Positions 44,101 through 54,997 of a stretch of DNA of 64,000 nt are shown one piece after another. The notes below the pieces were generated by a model. That model did no database searches. It was not told the DNA's origin and worked only from the letters and a program-made list of their open reading frames with translations. Origin of the DNA: Sorghum bicolor (lineage: Eukaryota; Streptophyta; Magnoliopsida; Poales; Poaceae); NCBI RefSeq assembly GCF_000003195.3, contig NC_012873.2:3867894-3931893 (forward strand). Direction: 5' to 3'. Position 1 is the stretch's first letter, and each line of letters begins with the position of its first letter. Made by a program: the position numbers and the translations under genes.

Positions 44101-45518
44101 TCTTATATTCACCTATCAGTTTTTTTTTTTTTTAATAGCAGCTATCAGGGTTGGCTTGACCACTCGTTGTCCTGTCCCATACTCCCATCGCCTCGCTCGA
44201 TTGAACGCGTCCTGGTGGACCCACAGGATAGCGCTTCTCCGCCTGGCCCCTCCGGTAATCAGATTCCATCACGTGCCTCCCTCCCAAACCAGGGATATCC
44301 ACGAAGCGCCACAATGTGTTGCTCTCGATCGGCCGTCCGCTGCACGTCCAATCTTCCATTGCTTGTACTATGCAGTATAGGTTGGACTTGCTGCCTTAAA
44401 AATTCATCAAATTAAAATACGTAGAGGCATAGGAGCCATCGCAATGTGAATATGTGATAAGCTTAGACTTGGGAATATGTCAGTCGATAACAGATTGGGC
44501 CAAAGAAAGGGTCAAATAATGATAGATTATAAATGTGTAAGAAATGTTCGACCTCTAAAATTTTGAAATTCGACCGAAATGTTTTAGAGATTTGCACGTG
44601 AAGTATGTATTTTCTAAAAAAATAGATCTAAACAAATATTAGCATTGATTTCTGATTACACATCTATTGAGTAGAAGAATATGCAACATAAGCAATGGAA
44701 AATATGAGTAGAGTTATGTAGCATATGTATTAGTGTATTACAAATTTTTGGATTGTTTTCACTCACCATAGAAATTATTGAAATCACCGATATTTGCCGA
44801 AATTTTGAACCCTGGGTGCGATGCACGGGCATATATCTTTTACCCATCGTAAGCATGTAATCCATTTTTTTATTTGTTTCCTTATGTACACATGTTGTAG
44901 CTTGTGTATTTTATTTCCTTGATTGTACGATGAAATTTGGGTAGAAATGCATGCATTAATTTCTGCTGTTGCGCAGTACATGATGTGGGCTAGCCCGCGC
45001 ATCTCTAACAGCTATCTAGCTAGAGCCTTCTTTTTTTTCACATGTTCGCTTACGCGTCCGACTTGAGTTTCTCATAAAAAAACCGGAATTTCTATTTATC
45101 TTCCCGTAGATTTTTATTTCTGTTTTCTTCCACTTGTGTACGGTGTTGATGGTTTCAAAATTCGTGCTCTCTTTTCTGGTTTTTTGTGTGCCTTTTTTTT
45201 CGAAGCGGATGTCCATTGTTATTTTTCAAATACTATCCTGCTGGTTGTTCATTTCTGTATCTGAGTCGTGGACAGGTTAGGCAAGCGTCTCCTTGCCGGC
45301 GCCGGCGCTGGTGGCGTTCGCGCGGCCGCGTCCTCTCCATATCTCGGGTGCTCGTCGCTGCTTCGCTGTGCCAATCCCGTCCGCTCTCGTCCTCTTCCTA
45401 ACGTGCAGGAGTTTTTGCTCGTGCTCTGTACTCATCCGCCGTTGTCTTCGTCCTTCACTATGTGCCTTCGCGTCTCGTGATCTCCTCGCTCGTGCGTCCT
45501 CGCCCGCCACCCACAGGT
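44101..45518. other. Intergenic, with a 20-bp relic of a defensin-like exon and a GC-rich leader-like block
   Basis: Positions 44144-44163 are identical to the start of the proline-rich exon (antisense ATCAGGGTTGGCTTGACCAC) directly after a T tract, a stray fragment of the array. The block 45250-45518 is GC-rich and ends CCACAGGTGAGTG, a consensus 5' splice site. It may be the first non-coding exon of a lost or unrecognised plus-strand gene. Confidence 0.45.
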
Positions 45519-45523
45519 GAGTG

Positions 45524-47488
45524 TGAAAGGTCCTAATATGGCTAGAGGGGGGTGAATAGCCTATTTAAAAAAATCTACAAACTCACTAGAGCAAGAGGTT
45601 AGTAAAAAACAAAGCGTAGCTTTTTGCTCTAGCTCTAAAAGAGGGTGTTTGCAAGCCACCTATCCAACAATTCTAGTTACTATGATCACCAAGCACACAA
45701 GCTCTAGGTCTTCTACAAGTTACACTAGTGAGTTTAACTACACAAGACAAAACTAGCAACTAAAACTAGTTACACTACTTTGCGGTAAGTGAAAGGAGAG
45801 GAAAAGATATTTATACCGCAGTGTAGGAGATGAACCAATCACCAAAAATATCAACAATCAAGCACAGGGAGAATGCCAATCAATCACAATTGAGACACCG
45901 ATTTTTCTCCCGAGGTTCACGAGCTTGCCGGCACGCTACGTCCCCGTTGTGTCGACCAACACTTGGTGGTTCGGTGGCTAAGAGGTGTAGCACGAACCTC
46001 GTCCTCACTAGGACACCACAAGAACCTACCCACAAGTGAGGTAGCTCAATGACACGAGCAATCCACTAATGTTGCCTTTGGCACTCCGCCGAGGTAGGCA
46101 CAAACCTCTCACAATCACCGGGAGATGGCCACGAACAATCACCAACTCGTGCCAAAGCTCCTCCGCAGCTCCAAGCCGTCTAGGTGGCGGCAACCACCAA
46201 GAGTAACAAGAAAACCGCAGCTAGAACGATCCCCAAGTGCCACTAGATGCAATCACTCAAGCAAATGCACTTGGAATCACTCCCAATCTCACAAAGATGT
46301 TTTATCTATGAAGGAGATGAGTGGGAGGTGTTTGCTTAGGCTCACAAGGATGTCAAGTATGTTAGAATGCCAAGAGTGTGAGCCCCAAGCCGGCCAAACA
46401 CGTATTTATAGCCCCTCAAGCAAATAGAGCCGTTGGCTCTTTCACTGGGCAAAACACGGGGTCACCGGACGCTCTTAAAGGGGCACCGGACGCTCAACAC
46501 CTGCGTCCGGTGCTCCAACGTCAGCCGTGTGTCAGAATCTAACGGTCACCTGCAGTGCACCGGACGCTGAGCAAGTTAGCACCGGACACGTCCGGTGCAC
46601 ACCGGACTCATGCGCAGAGAGCTCCGCAAACTTGCAGGGTCACCGGACGCAAGCCACCGGACGCACCCTGAGCGTCCGGTGCTCACCGGACTCACACCCA
46701 GAGAGGTTTGCAAAACGCGCGGACACCGGACTCAGATCACCGGACTCTCCAGCTTGCGTCCGGTGCCTAGCGTCCGGTGCCTAACCCTAGCTGAGCCAGG
46801 CAGCCTGTACACCGGACGCTCAGACACAGCGTCCGGTGCCTCTGAGCCAGCGTCCGGTGAGTGTTCCTCAGCGAGAAACACTCTCGCGACTTCTCCAAAT
46901 TTCCCACCGGCGCAATAGAAAATATGCACTTCATTTTCTCGAAAAGCGCCGAATCCCGCTTCGCAAGCTCGGCGGGAGGGAGAGAGGAACCCATCCTCTC
47001 TCTACCTTTCAAACTCCACCTCCTTCTCAAAGTGTGCCAACACCACAACGTGTGTACCAACAAGTGCATGTGTGTTAGCATTTTCACAATCTTTTTCTTT
47101 GAAGAAGTTAAGTCAACTCACTAGGTTCTAAATGCATGCACATGAACAATGACACCTAGTGGCACTTGATAACCGCTTAGCCAAAGAATTCCCCTCTTTA
47201 TAGTACGGCTATCTATCCTAAATGTGATCACACCCTCTATGGTGTCTTGATCACCAAAACCAAAACCCTAAGCAATACCTTTGCCTTGATCTCCATAGGG
47301 TTTTTGTTTTTCTCTTTCTTCTTTTCCAAGTTGAGCACTTGATCATCTTGTGGTCATCACCATCATCACCATGATCATCTCTTGCTCCATTACTTGGCAT
47401 GTACCAACCTCATTAAGTCTACACACACTTAGCATAGAGGTTAGTACTAGGGTTTCATCAATTATCCAAAACCAAACTAGGGCTTTCA
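45524..47488. mobile_element. Solo-LTR-like element, 1965 bp, with 5-bp target duplication
   Basis: It begins TGAAAGGTCCTAATATGGC and ends CTAGGGCTTTCA. It is flanked by GAGTG at 45519-45523 and 47489-47493. TG...CA ends plus a 5-bp duplication are the hallmarks of an LTR. No gag or pol coding is present, so it is a solo LTR or a non-autonomous element. The opening GGCTAGAGGGGGGTGAATAG is a text I have seen repeatedly in Andropogoneae DNA. An internal 430-bp block is crowded with CGTCCGGTG motifs. Confidence 0.82.
46440..46880. repeat. Cluster of CACCGGACGC / GCGTCCGGTG inverted motifs
   Basis: Roughly twenty-five copies of CACCGGAC or its complement GTCCGGTG occur within about 430 bp of the solo-LTR-like element, at irregular 8-40 bp spacing and in both orientations, giving many short palindromes. 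Their CG dinucleotides, together with CCGG sites, make this a dense potential methylation target. Function unknown. Confidence 0.85.
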
Positions 47489-47493
47489 GAGTG

Positions 47494-49513
47494 TTCTTCT
47501 CTCCCTCCCTCCTCTTCTTCTATTGCATTTGTCTCCCCCAATCCCACTTCTTCCTGCTGTCATAGTACTTTTAGATCTGGATGTGTATTTGTGAGTTGTG
47601 GGATTTTTTATTCTCAGTTTCCAAAATTTAGAGTTAGTGAATATCATGTATGTTGTGTTACTAAACCGGTCTAAAGAGTTAAAAGAATCAGGGAAGGTAG
47701 TTTTCACTAAGAGCAAAAGGATATATCATTCAGGTCTAAAATCTGTTACTGGTCTGTCTGTTATGAGCTAGGACTATTGGTTATTGTTTGCTTTTTTGCC
47801 AAAAGGATGTTAATATCATTGCCTTTTTTATTTTGATCCATTCAAAACTGAGTAATTAGCTTTTTGGTTTAGTCATGCTGATTTTGCAGTAGCTACTAGT
47901 ACTAGCTAGGTCTCTCCATAATTTTATTCATAATCTGAATAACAAAGGGTATTCATTTCAGTATGAAAGGATGATCTGAAAATACTTCTGCTCTGTTTAT
48001 AGCTGATGATAAGTGTTTATGACCTATGTTTAGTTAAGCTATATCATTTTCTGTTTTATTTGTCATTTTTTATGTCTACATGTTTTTTCTTCTATGTGTG
48101 TGTCTATTTGTGTCTGCCTGTGTGTGTGTGTTTTTTGGTTGTTTTTGAGTTTCAGTTTAGTTTCAGTTTTGCTAGGTTCCTTGTTTGAGCTTCTTTTAGA
48201 ATTTATTTTCAGTTACACTTTAGGTTCAGTTTAATTTCAGATTTAGTTTAGTACAACATATATTCAGTTTAAGTTCAAGTTAGCTATACTTTAGGTTCAG
48301 TTCAATTTCAGTTATATTTTAGTAGGATCCATTTTTAGTTTAAGTTCATTCAATTATGTCTTGAATGTTCGGTGATTCAGATTCAGTTTTTTTAGTTTAA
48401 AGGTTGAGTTTGAGTGTTTCAGTTATCTCTTTCAAGGTTTAATGTTTATTTCAGTGTTATCGTTTTCAGTATGTTGGCATGTTTTCCTCTAATGCTCAGT
48501 GCAGCAGCAACCTGATAGTAGACACTGCCCAACTGCATGTTCTTTTCATCAATTTTCAAGAAGAAGGGGCTGCCAGCTCACTTTGATTTTTGTTCTGTGC
48601 AGATAAAGCAGGTTAGTAGCACATAAATCTTGTGGAGTTGGGCGCTCACAGGGGCTCATAGTCGGGTTGCAGGGAGTGTTATCTGCAGCCTTGTTTTTGT
48701 AATTTGGATTGTTTCTTTTTTTCTCTTGTATAATTAAAACCAGGCGAATCTCTTGTCGTCTTTTCTTAAAAAAATAACATGTTTTTCAGTGTTCTAATAT
48801 TTCAGAATTGTGTCTTATCTCGTCCTTGAATAGTCTATTTCAGTTTTGTTTGAAACTTTTGGTTTGGACGCAGAGCAATCCTTGTGCTTATTTTATTTTT
48901 TTTAAGTTTAAATTTCAATTTGCGTTCATTAATTTCAATTGTAGTGCTTATTTTAGTTTATGTGTGTGTGTGAAACTACTCTACTCTACTGCTTATACAA
49001 AGTATATATATGAGTCTGTTCATTCAGCCTCGGTTGATCTATTGCATACTGGTACCATTAGAAAACCTGTGGTCTGCCAAACAACCCCTGTGTGGTGTGG
49101 GTTAATTACTAGCTGCATTGGACTTAGATTATTGGCATATATATATGTAGTGCTTATTTAGTTTATTTAAAATTTAAATTTCAATTCTTTTATTGTATTT
49201 TCTGAATGTGAAGTACCTGATGCTCTTATCATGTATTATTCTCAGTCTGTCTCGTATTATTAGTGGTAGCAATAGTAGTTGCAAGTTGGAACTTATAAAC
49301 GATGGATGATCTGTGTGTAGTTGGAATTTGGCAAGATTTTGATGTGATCTGGCGATGCTTTTATAGTAATACTATTCTCAGTCCGTCTTTTATTCTTTTC
49401 TGCTACTTTGCCGCCGCCTCTGTTGCTACGCCGCCGCGGCCGCAGCCATCTAGGGTGTCATCTTTCTTTGGATCTTTGTGTTTGGATTTTCTTTCTTCTT
49501 GTTCGCTAAGTAT
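47494..49513. other. T-rich non-coding stretch with TTTCAGTTTA-type repeats and a LINE/SINE-like tail
   Basis: From 48150 to 48470 variants of TTTCAGTTTAG and TAGGTTCAGTT recur irregularly. Near 48600-48775 the text ending GGCGAATCTCTTGTCGTCTT, then TTCTTAAAAAAA, resembles a plant LINE 3' terminus. Possible imperfect duplications are CATGTTTTCC near 48479 and CATGTTTTTC near 48779. Together with the splice-donor-like sequence before the solo LTR it could be an old intron. No coding exon was found. Confidence 0.4.
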
Positions 49514-49758
49514 GGGCGTTGTTTAGTTCACCCAAAAACCAAAAAAGTTTTTAAAATTTCCTGTCACATCGAATCTTTCGGCACATGCATAAAGCATTAA
49601 ATATAAACAAAAATAAAAACTAATTAAACAGTTTAACTGTAAATCGCGAGATAAATCTTTTGATCCTAGTTAGTCCATGATTGGAAAATATTTGCCACAA
49701 ACAAACGAAAGTGCTACAGTAGCGAAATCCAAAATCTTTTCGCATCTAAACAAGACCC
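49514..49758. mobile_element. MITE of the TTGTTTAGTTC family
   Basis: It starts GGGCGTTGTTTAGTTCACC and ends GCATCTAAACAAGACCC, imperfect terminal inverted repeats. The interior carries CACATCGAATCTTTCGGCAC, GCATTAAATATAAACAAAAA, TAAATCGCGAGATAAATCTT and ACAAACGAAAGTGCTACAGT. Length is about 245 bp. No clear target duplication. Confidence 0.82.
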
Positions 49759-50205
49759 CTCTTGGCTGAGAATTGGCCACGTCACCACCACAATATTCTT
49801 TTCAGTTTTTTTTGGCGTACAGTTTTTTACCCTTTTTGTAAAACTGGAAGACAACTTATACAAAAATCTTATATAAAAAAAGTGGAAGAAAACAAACACA
49901 AAATTCTTCTACTCAAAAGTGGAAGACAACAAACACAAAAATCTTCCATGAGATGTGTAGTCAGTCCCACGTCCGACTCGACAAAATGATCATGCATGGG
50001 ATCCAGGAGCATTTCTAAGAGAATAAAATCATATTCTAAACTATAGATTTAGCCATTATATAAAATAAAAAACCATCTAAAATTTAGAGTTCCACAATAA
50101 ACTTTGTATAGAATAGTCAGTGAAGACAACGTGCTATCTATGGCAAGCGAACGTTTAAGAATGTCAAACTTGCTATTTTAGCAAACTAGATGACACATCT
50201 ATTGA
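49759..50205. other. AT-rich intergenic DNA with a short direct repeat
   Basis: AAAGTGGAAGA(A/C)AACAAACACAAAAT-type text occurs twice (about 49879-49905 and 49915-49941). Nothing else is recognised. Confidence 0.5.
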
Positions 50206-50216
50206 ACTTTAATTTT

Positions 50217-50723
50217 GATTGTGTTCTGGCTAGAATGACTTTGGCTTTCATAAAAGAAGTTTTTAGTTTGGGAGGTATTCCCCATTCCTTGCAAGAGTTT
50301 TCAGAGGTTTGGTTAAGTGGCAAGGGGCCTCTTCCAATCCGAATTCTCATGTTTCTTTTTGCTGGCTTTGCCTGGACTCTTTGGATTACCCGAAACAAGA
50401 TGGCTATTGAGAGACAATACCCTAAGACGCCCACTGACATTTTATACAATGTCTTGTCTTTAATGCAGAGATGGTTGCTACTTCTAAAAGAAGCTGATAA
50501 ATGGAAGGTGTCCCAGGTGAAGGAAAGGATGCTACAATGGCTGAGAGGCTTTAAAGCAAGCATGGTGATGGCTACAGATGTTTTTGAGATTTGAATGTTA
50601 GGCTAATTGTTAGTTGAGACGGTTTCTTTGCCTTCTTGTTTTGCTTGTCTGAGATACTGGTATCCCCAGTGTGTATCCAAACATGTTGCTTTCTAAAAAG
50701 CAGAGGTTTCTCTTTTTAAAAAA
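50217..50723 (+). mobile_element. 5'-truncated LINE with 11-bp target-site duplication
   Basis: The insert is flanked by ACTTTAATTTT at 50206-50216 and 50724-50734. It carries the last part of a non-LTR retrotransposon ORF2, reading LPIRILMFLFAGFAWTLWIT, then RNKMAIERQYP and VLSLMQRW, ending FKASMVMATDVFEI and a stop at 50593-50595. The W-(T/I)-LW-x-TRN motif is the conserved C-terminal block after the reverse transcriptase in plant L1 elements. A 3' UTR and a TCTTTTTAAAAAAA tail follow. Severe 5' truncation, a target duplication and a short A tail are diagnostic of L1-type target-primed insertion. Confidence 0.9.
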
Positions 50724-50734
50724 ACTTTAATTTT

Positions 50735-51672
50735 TTGCTTTAAAAATCTAATAAAAATAACCTATATATCATAGATACCATATGATGAGGATATCCTACA
50801 CTATTAAGCGCTGGCAAAGACGCAACAAAAAGGCCGTTGTAGTCGGCCGGCAACCGTGTGAGGCTCTGAATAATCTCACCTTGCTAAGTTTGGAAGGAGA
50901 TAACCACCTTAAAAGAGAGAGCCATCCTTTTCCTATTGGACTAGTTTTTTAGAGAGATTTAGCTTTTCCCCGTCGGGAGGCCTAATCCGATACGATTCCT
51001 ACGGTGCTAGGGACCTATGGTTTTACTCGCCTACATATATGGCTCCGGGACGATCTCTCTTTTTTATAGTCCATCACAACCATGAGTCATGCAAAGGCTA
51101 CTAGAGCATTTCCAACCATTTGATAAATAGACTTTGCATTCATATATTTGAAAAAAATCTAAAAAATATCTATCCAATGGTTTGGCAATTGGACTTTACA
51201 ATTTTGTTAACTTGGCAAATAAAGGGAAAGGACTCTCATATATGCCAAGCCCCTCCGCGCTTGGCATCGCGTCCCTCGCGTGAAATCCGTCGCCCTCGCG
51301 TGTGGTCGCGCGACTATTCACTCTTCCCGTCGTCGGATTTTATTTTTTAACAAGTGATTAATGCCAAATCATTGGAGATTGTCTCTTTTCACTTTTGCTA
51401 TATTTATTTAGGACTTGGTAAACTCCCTTATTTGACAAACGAACTATGCAAAACGGTTAGGGAGAGTAACGAACATTGGCATTTGATTCACTCTAGTCAG
51501 GCAAACACGATGACTTCAACATTCGACGCGGACGAATCTGTTTGCCCTAATGAAACTATCAAAATAAACCCTAATTATTTTTTCTGCCATGATTGCTACG
51601 TCCAAGCTTGTGGAACCGAGACGGTGATATAGAATTACATTGGGTAGCCTATGGCATATATATGCACAGCTG
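50735..51672. other. Intergenic; contains a copy of the TMA7-like promoter fragment and the duplicated 3' flank of the second defensin-like gene
   Basis: 50983-51048 (CCGATACGATTCCTACGGTG, CTAGGGACCTA, then CGCCTACATATATGGCTCC) matches 59640-59707 upstream of the TMA7-like gene. From about 51440 onward the text AGGCAAACACGATGACTTCA, TGAAACTATCAAAATAAACC and CAGACGGTGATATAGAATTA-like blocks match the 3' flanks of the other two defensin-like genes. The rest is AT-rich with no recognised feature. Confidence 0.55.
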
Positions 51673-52258
51673 TCAAAAAGTGAAGCAGTAACAGTCGCCG
51701 CGGAGGCCACCAGGCAGAGGGTCACAGTGCCCGCCAGCATAGCCTTTGCTCGTGCACAGCTTGAGGCAGGAGAGGGCATTGCCATTATTGCCATTGTTGG
51801 GGAAGCATGGACCAATCTTGATCATCCCTTGACCTTTGGGGTAAACAAATTTCAGTTAAAAAGGAATCAACCAAGAACCAGCTACATGCACTATATATTT
51901 AGATGCATATATATATGCGCAACAACTTTATCCAAATAAAAAAATGCAATATGACCATGTTCTTACCGCCAGTTGTTGTTGCCGATGGCCCCTCAGAGGG
52001 TTTGTAACCCTCCGGCAGCGACGGCCCAAGAACAGCATGGCGCGATGTTGATAGCTCATTGGTGTTGGCTTGACAACCTACATCCGTGCAGCATAAACAA
52101 GCAAGTGAAATAGAGTTTCTATAGTATGGTTCAGTAATCATATATGTTACTGAGGTACTAGTTAAATTGTCAAATGCATAATTTGTAGGCTTACCAGAGG
52201 CCAAGAGTAGCACGAGTAAGAGAGGGAGGAATGGAGCCATCACTGCGGACCGATTCAT
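51673..52258 (-). CDS. Defensin-like secreted cysteine-rich protein, single proline-rich exon
   Basis: Three exons give 111 aa: 52258-52195 (signal peptide, MNRSAVMAPFLPLLLVLLLA), 52077-51967 (one 37-residue unit, CQANTNELSTSRHAVLGPSL and onward) and 51833-51673 (cysteine domain). Introns are phase 1 as in its paralogues. The cysteines are spaced C-x12-C-x3-C-x9-C-x10-C-x1-C; the first loop is lengthened by Asn-Gly repeats (NNGNNGNALS). The unit lost several prolines (PSLPEGYKPSEGPS) and gained a cysteine at its first residue, making seven in the secreted chain. An unpaired cysteine could permit dimerisation or be a sign of decay. The frame and splice sites are intact. Likely a secreted antimicrobial or signalling peptide (family inference). 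Confidence 0.82.
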
Positions 52259-52300
52259 CAAGAAGAGAGCTGATGTCCATTGGTGTTACTATGAGCGTCT

Positions 52301-52307
52301 ATTTATA
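52301..52307 (-). promoter_or_regulatory. TATA box of the second defensin-like gene
   Basis: Minus-strand TATAAATAGACGCTCATAG, 43 bp upstream of the start codon, matches the promoters of both paralogues in sequence and distance. Confidence 0.75.
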
Positions 52308-52885
52308 ATGCCTGATGGGCTGCCATTTTTTCGGCTATGCTGTGGCTGCACTGCAGCTAACAGCTGTTATAGCTACAAGTATAATAGGCAGCCCTCAGAT
52401 CAGTCAATGGTCATTTGGTCAACACGAGGTGTATTGTTATTTATTGAATAAGGATTTTATATGATCAAATCTATCAGATTTTTTTATAAATGGGACCTAG
52501 TAATTAGCTATAGCATAAATCCTAAATCACAATTAAATATATAGAAATCTGATAAATTTAGTAATAAAAAATATGTCAATAGATAAATAGCAAAAGATAT
52601 TGAATAATATAAGGAGACATTAGTATGTACTAGAACACCAGGGTGCATATATTGGCAGGAAATTAATCCCTGCTATACTACAATATTGTACTATGCATTG
52701 CTGCATTGTTGACATGTGGCAGATTCGGCTGATAAACCCAAACGAACAAGGCTGTCAGGCCGCGAACTTAAACATGGAGAACTGTCAGCAGGCAAGTATT
52801 TCAGGCCGTTGATTTTGGTTGTCCGGCGACCAGTATCGATGCCTGCCAGGCCGCGAACCTAAACATGGAGCATTGCCATGCAAAT

Positions 52886-53389
52886 ATACATGGCCATGTG
52901 GTCCACGGCCCATTGATTTGGCCTGGCCTGAGCATGGCACGACACCGTGGGCACCGGGCCCGGCCCGGCCCGAGGGACCAGGCCGTGCTTGGGCCACCAC
53001 TCAGGCACGCAGCACGAGCACAGCCCGTTTCAATGGTCGGCCCGGTAGGTGAGCATGAAATGTTGGTGTAATTATAATTTGTATATATATGTTGGTAGTT
53101 GTTATAGTAGTAAAAATAATTGATGAAAATGATGAAATATTTTAACATTTGGTAAAATATTGATGAAAATGAGTTATTATTGGTTTGATGAGCCATGGGT
53201 CAGCACGGCACGACGAGTTTGACGGGCTGGCACGGCACGAAAACCGGCCCACGGGCCGTGCCTTGGACCAAAGACCAGGCACGAAGCCCGTAGAGACATG
53301 CACGGCCCGTAGCGGTCCGGCGATCTGCAGCACGATACGGCACAGCACGACGTTGGGCCGGCCGAGCACAGCCCGTTGGACATCTGTAT
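52886..53389. mobile_element. Non-autonomous hAT-like element, 504 bp
   Basis: It is flanked by ATGCAAAT on both sides (52878-52885 and 53390-53397). The ends are imperfect inverted repeats (left ATACATGGCCATGTGGTCCA; right, inverted, ATACAGATGTCCAACGGGC). Both subterminal regions are crowded with GGCACG, GCACGGC and GGCCCG motifs like those of the complete hAT element at 23646-27301, around an AT-rich centre. There is no coding. The 8-bp duplication and subterminal style fit hAT, but the terminal repeats are weak. Confidence 0.6.
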
Positions 53390-53397
53390 ATGCAAAT

Positions 53398-54330
53398 TAC
53401 AGCTAGAATGTTTGCATTTTTAGTAGGAAAATTAATTTTGACATTGTACATGTTAATATCTAGTAGGCGTCGCTTGATTTTGCACATTTCATTGGACACT
53501 AAAGGTGAGGCAGTGAATAACAAAATATTTTTTTTATTTCTAATTTTAGGAGCAACTTTTAGGTAGATTTTAGATACTTATATATATCAGCCTGGGCATT
53601 CAGTTCTTCGATTAAGTTCCTCAGTTACCAAAGAAATTTGGTTCCTGTCTTCCTGAGAAATCGCAACCAATTGGTTCTAAAAAAGCTGAACCGGCCAATT
53701 CAGTTTTTGGTTCTTTCAGTTTTGGTTCCAAGTGAAAAAAACCGAACAACAGAGATGGAGTGGAGCACTGCCTGCTTGCGGCGGTCGGTGAGGCGATGAC
53801 GTGGCCTCAAGTGGAGCTAGAGTGGAGGGCTTGCTCGCTTGCGCTTGGGGCGGCCCATGACATGGTGGCCTCATCCCTTAGGGCAGACCCAGAGGCTAGA
53901 GCACACGCTTGGGGCGACTAGTGATTTTCAAACTTCTTCAATTGATTTTATTTAGGATTTTAAATATTCAATACGACATTCGTTAAAGTGAATAAAAAAG
54001 TACCACTGGTCACTGATTTCGTAGTGGCTTAGGGTGTTAATGGTAAGAAGAAACACACGAGGTTTGAGGTTCTTTATTTGTTCAATCCCCCATATTAAGT
54101 CAGGCATGCACGTGAAAAATTTGCATTTTGGTTCGCTTCTAGAATCGATCTCTAGATAGTTACATACCTATATAGAAATCTTCTAGAGACACATATAAAA
54201 GCTGGCGGACCTCAAAAAACCATTCTATCATGAAGTGCATCACCATGATTCACGCATGGGTTTCTAGTAAGTATTTAATAGGTAAACGTTGGAACTTGAT
54301 TCACAGTTTCACACTAGTGAGGCAAACACA
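53398..54330. other. Intergenic: remnants of duplicated defensin-like flanks and a possible unclassified insertion
   Basis: 53405-53520 continues the shared upstream flank of the second gene (TTTTTAGTAGGAAAATTAAT, AGTAGGCGTCGCTTGATTTT). 53590-53930 has repeated TTTTGGTTC/GAACCGG text and a GC-rich core without known homology. From about 54055 the text is the 3' flank of the third defensin-like gene (ACGAGGTTTGAGGTT, GATTCACGCATGGG). Confidence 0.45.
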
Positions 54331-54338
54331 ATGACTAC

Positions 54339-54997
54339 TAAGGATGAAAACGGTCGAAAAACTTCTAAATTGTTTTCTATTTTTACATTTGAAATACGAA
54401 AACGAAAACGAAAACGGTAAAGTCAGACACGAAAACGAACGCGAACTTACGAAATATCAAGAATTTCGAAAACAAACCAATTCGAGCGGATTTATGTCGA
54501 ACACGGTCGATATACGAAAACTCAATACGAAATACCGATATGTAGTACTAAGTGCATAACTAAGTATATACACGATCAAGTTTAAGTGCATATAATAATT
54601 TAAAAGTACATGATTCTTGGTCTTAGGTATTTAATACAATAGCTCACACATAAATAAGAACAAGTAATTAATAGCTAGCAGGAACATAGCTAGCCACTAG
54701 TAGAAAGAACACAGATGCATGGTGAGTACTCTGTAATTGGACTGTGTGACCGTGCAGTTGACTAAATTCGGTTTAAACCAAATTGTGAATTCGAAATATT
54801 TCAAATTAAAAATAGAAAAGTAGAAAACGGTCGAAAAATGTCTAAACCGTTTTCTACTTTTACATTTGAAATACGAAACATCTAAAATACGAAAACGAAA
54901 ACGGTAAAGTCGGACAAGAAAATACGAATTCGATCGGATCCAATATAGAAAGCGGTTCGGTTCGGTTCGGGATATTTCCGTTCTGTTTTCATCCTTA
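54339..54997. mobile_element. Ac/Ds-like non-autonomous hAT element, 659 bp
   Basis: The termini are TAAGGATGAAAACGG and, inverted, TAAGGATGAAAACAGAACGG. Flanking 8-bp duplications are ATGACTAC at 54331-54338 and 54998-55005. The ends closely resemble the Ac terminal repeat family (..GGATGAAA). The interior carries several AAACGG motifs, the hexamer known to be bound by Ac transposase, in both orientations, plus CGAAAACGAAAACG runs. There is no coding. It splits the 3' flank that is shared by the defensin-like paralogues, which confirms it as an insertion. Confidence 0.92.

Noticed and set aside
46527..46918. Open frames in the solo-LTR-like element
   Set aside because: Composed of the repeated CCGGACG motif read in different frames; no protein resemblance.
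50983..51048. Second TMA7 gene near 51 kb
   Set aside because: Only the promoter-proximal block is present; no TMA7 coding sequence follows it.
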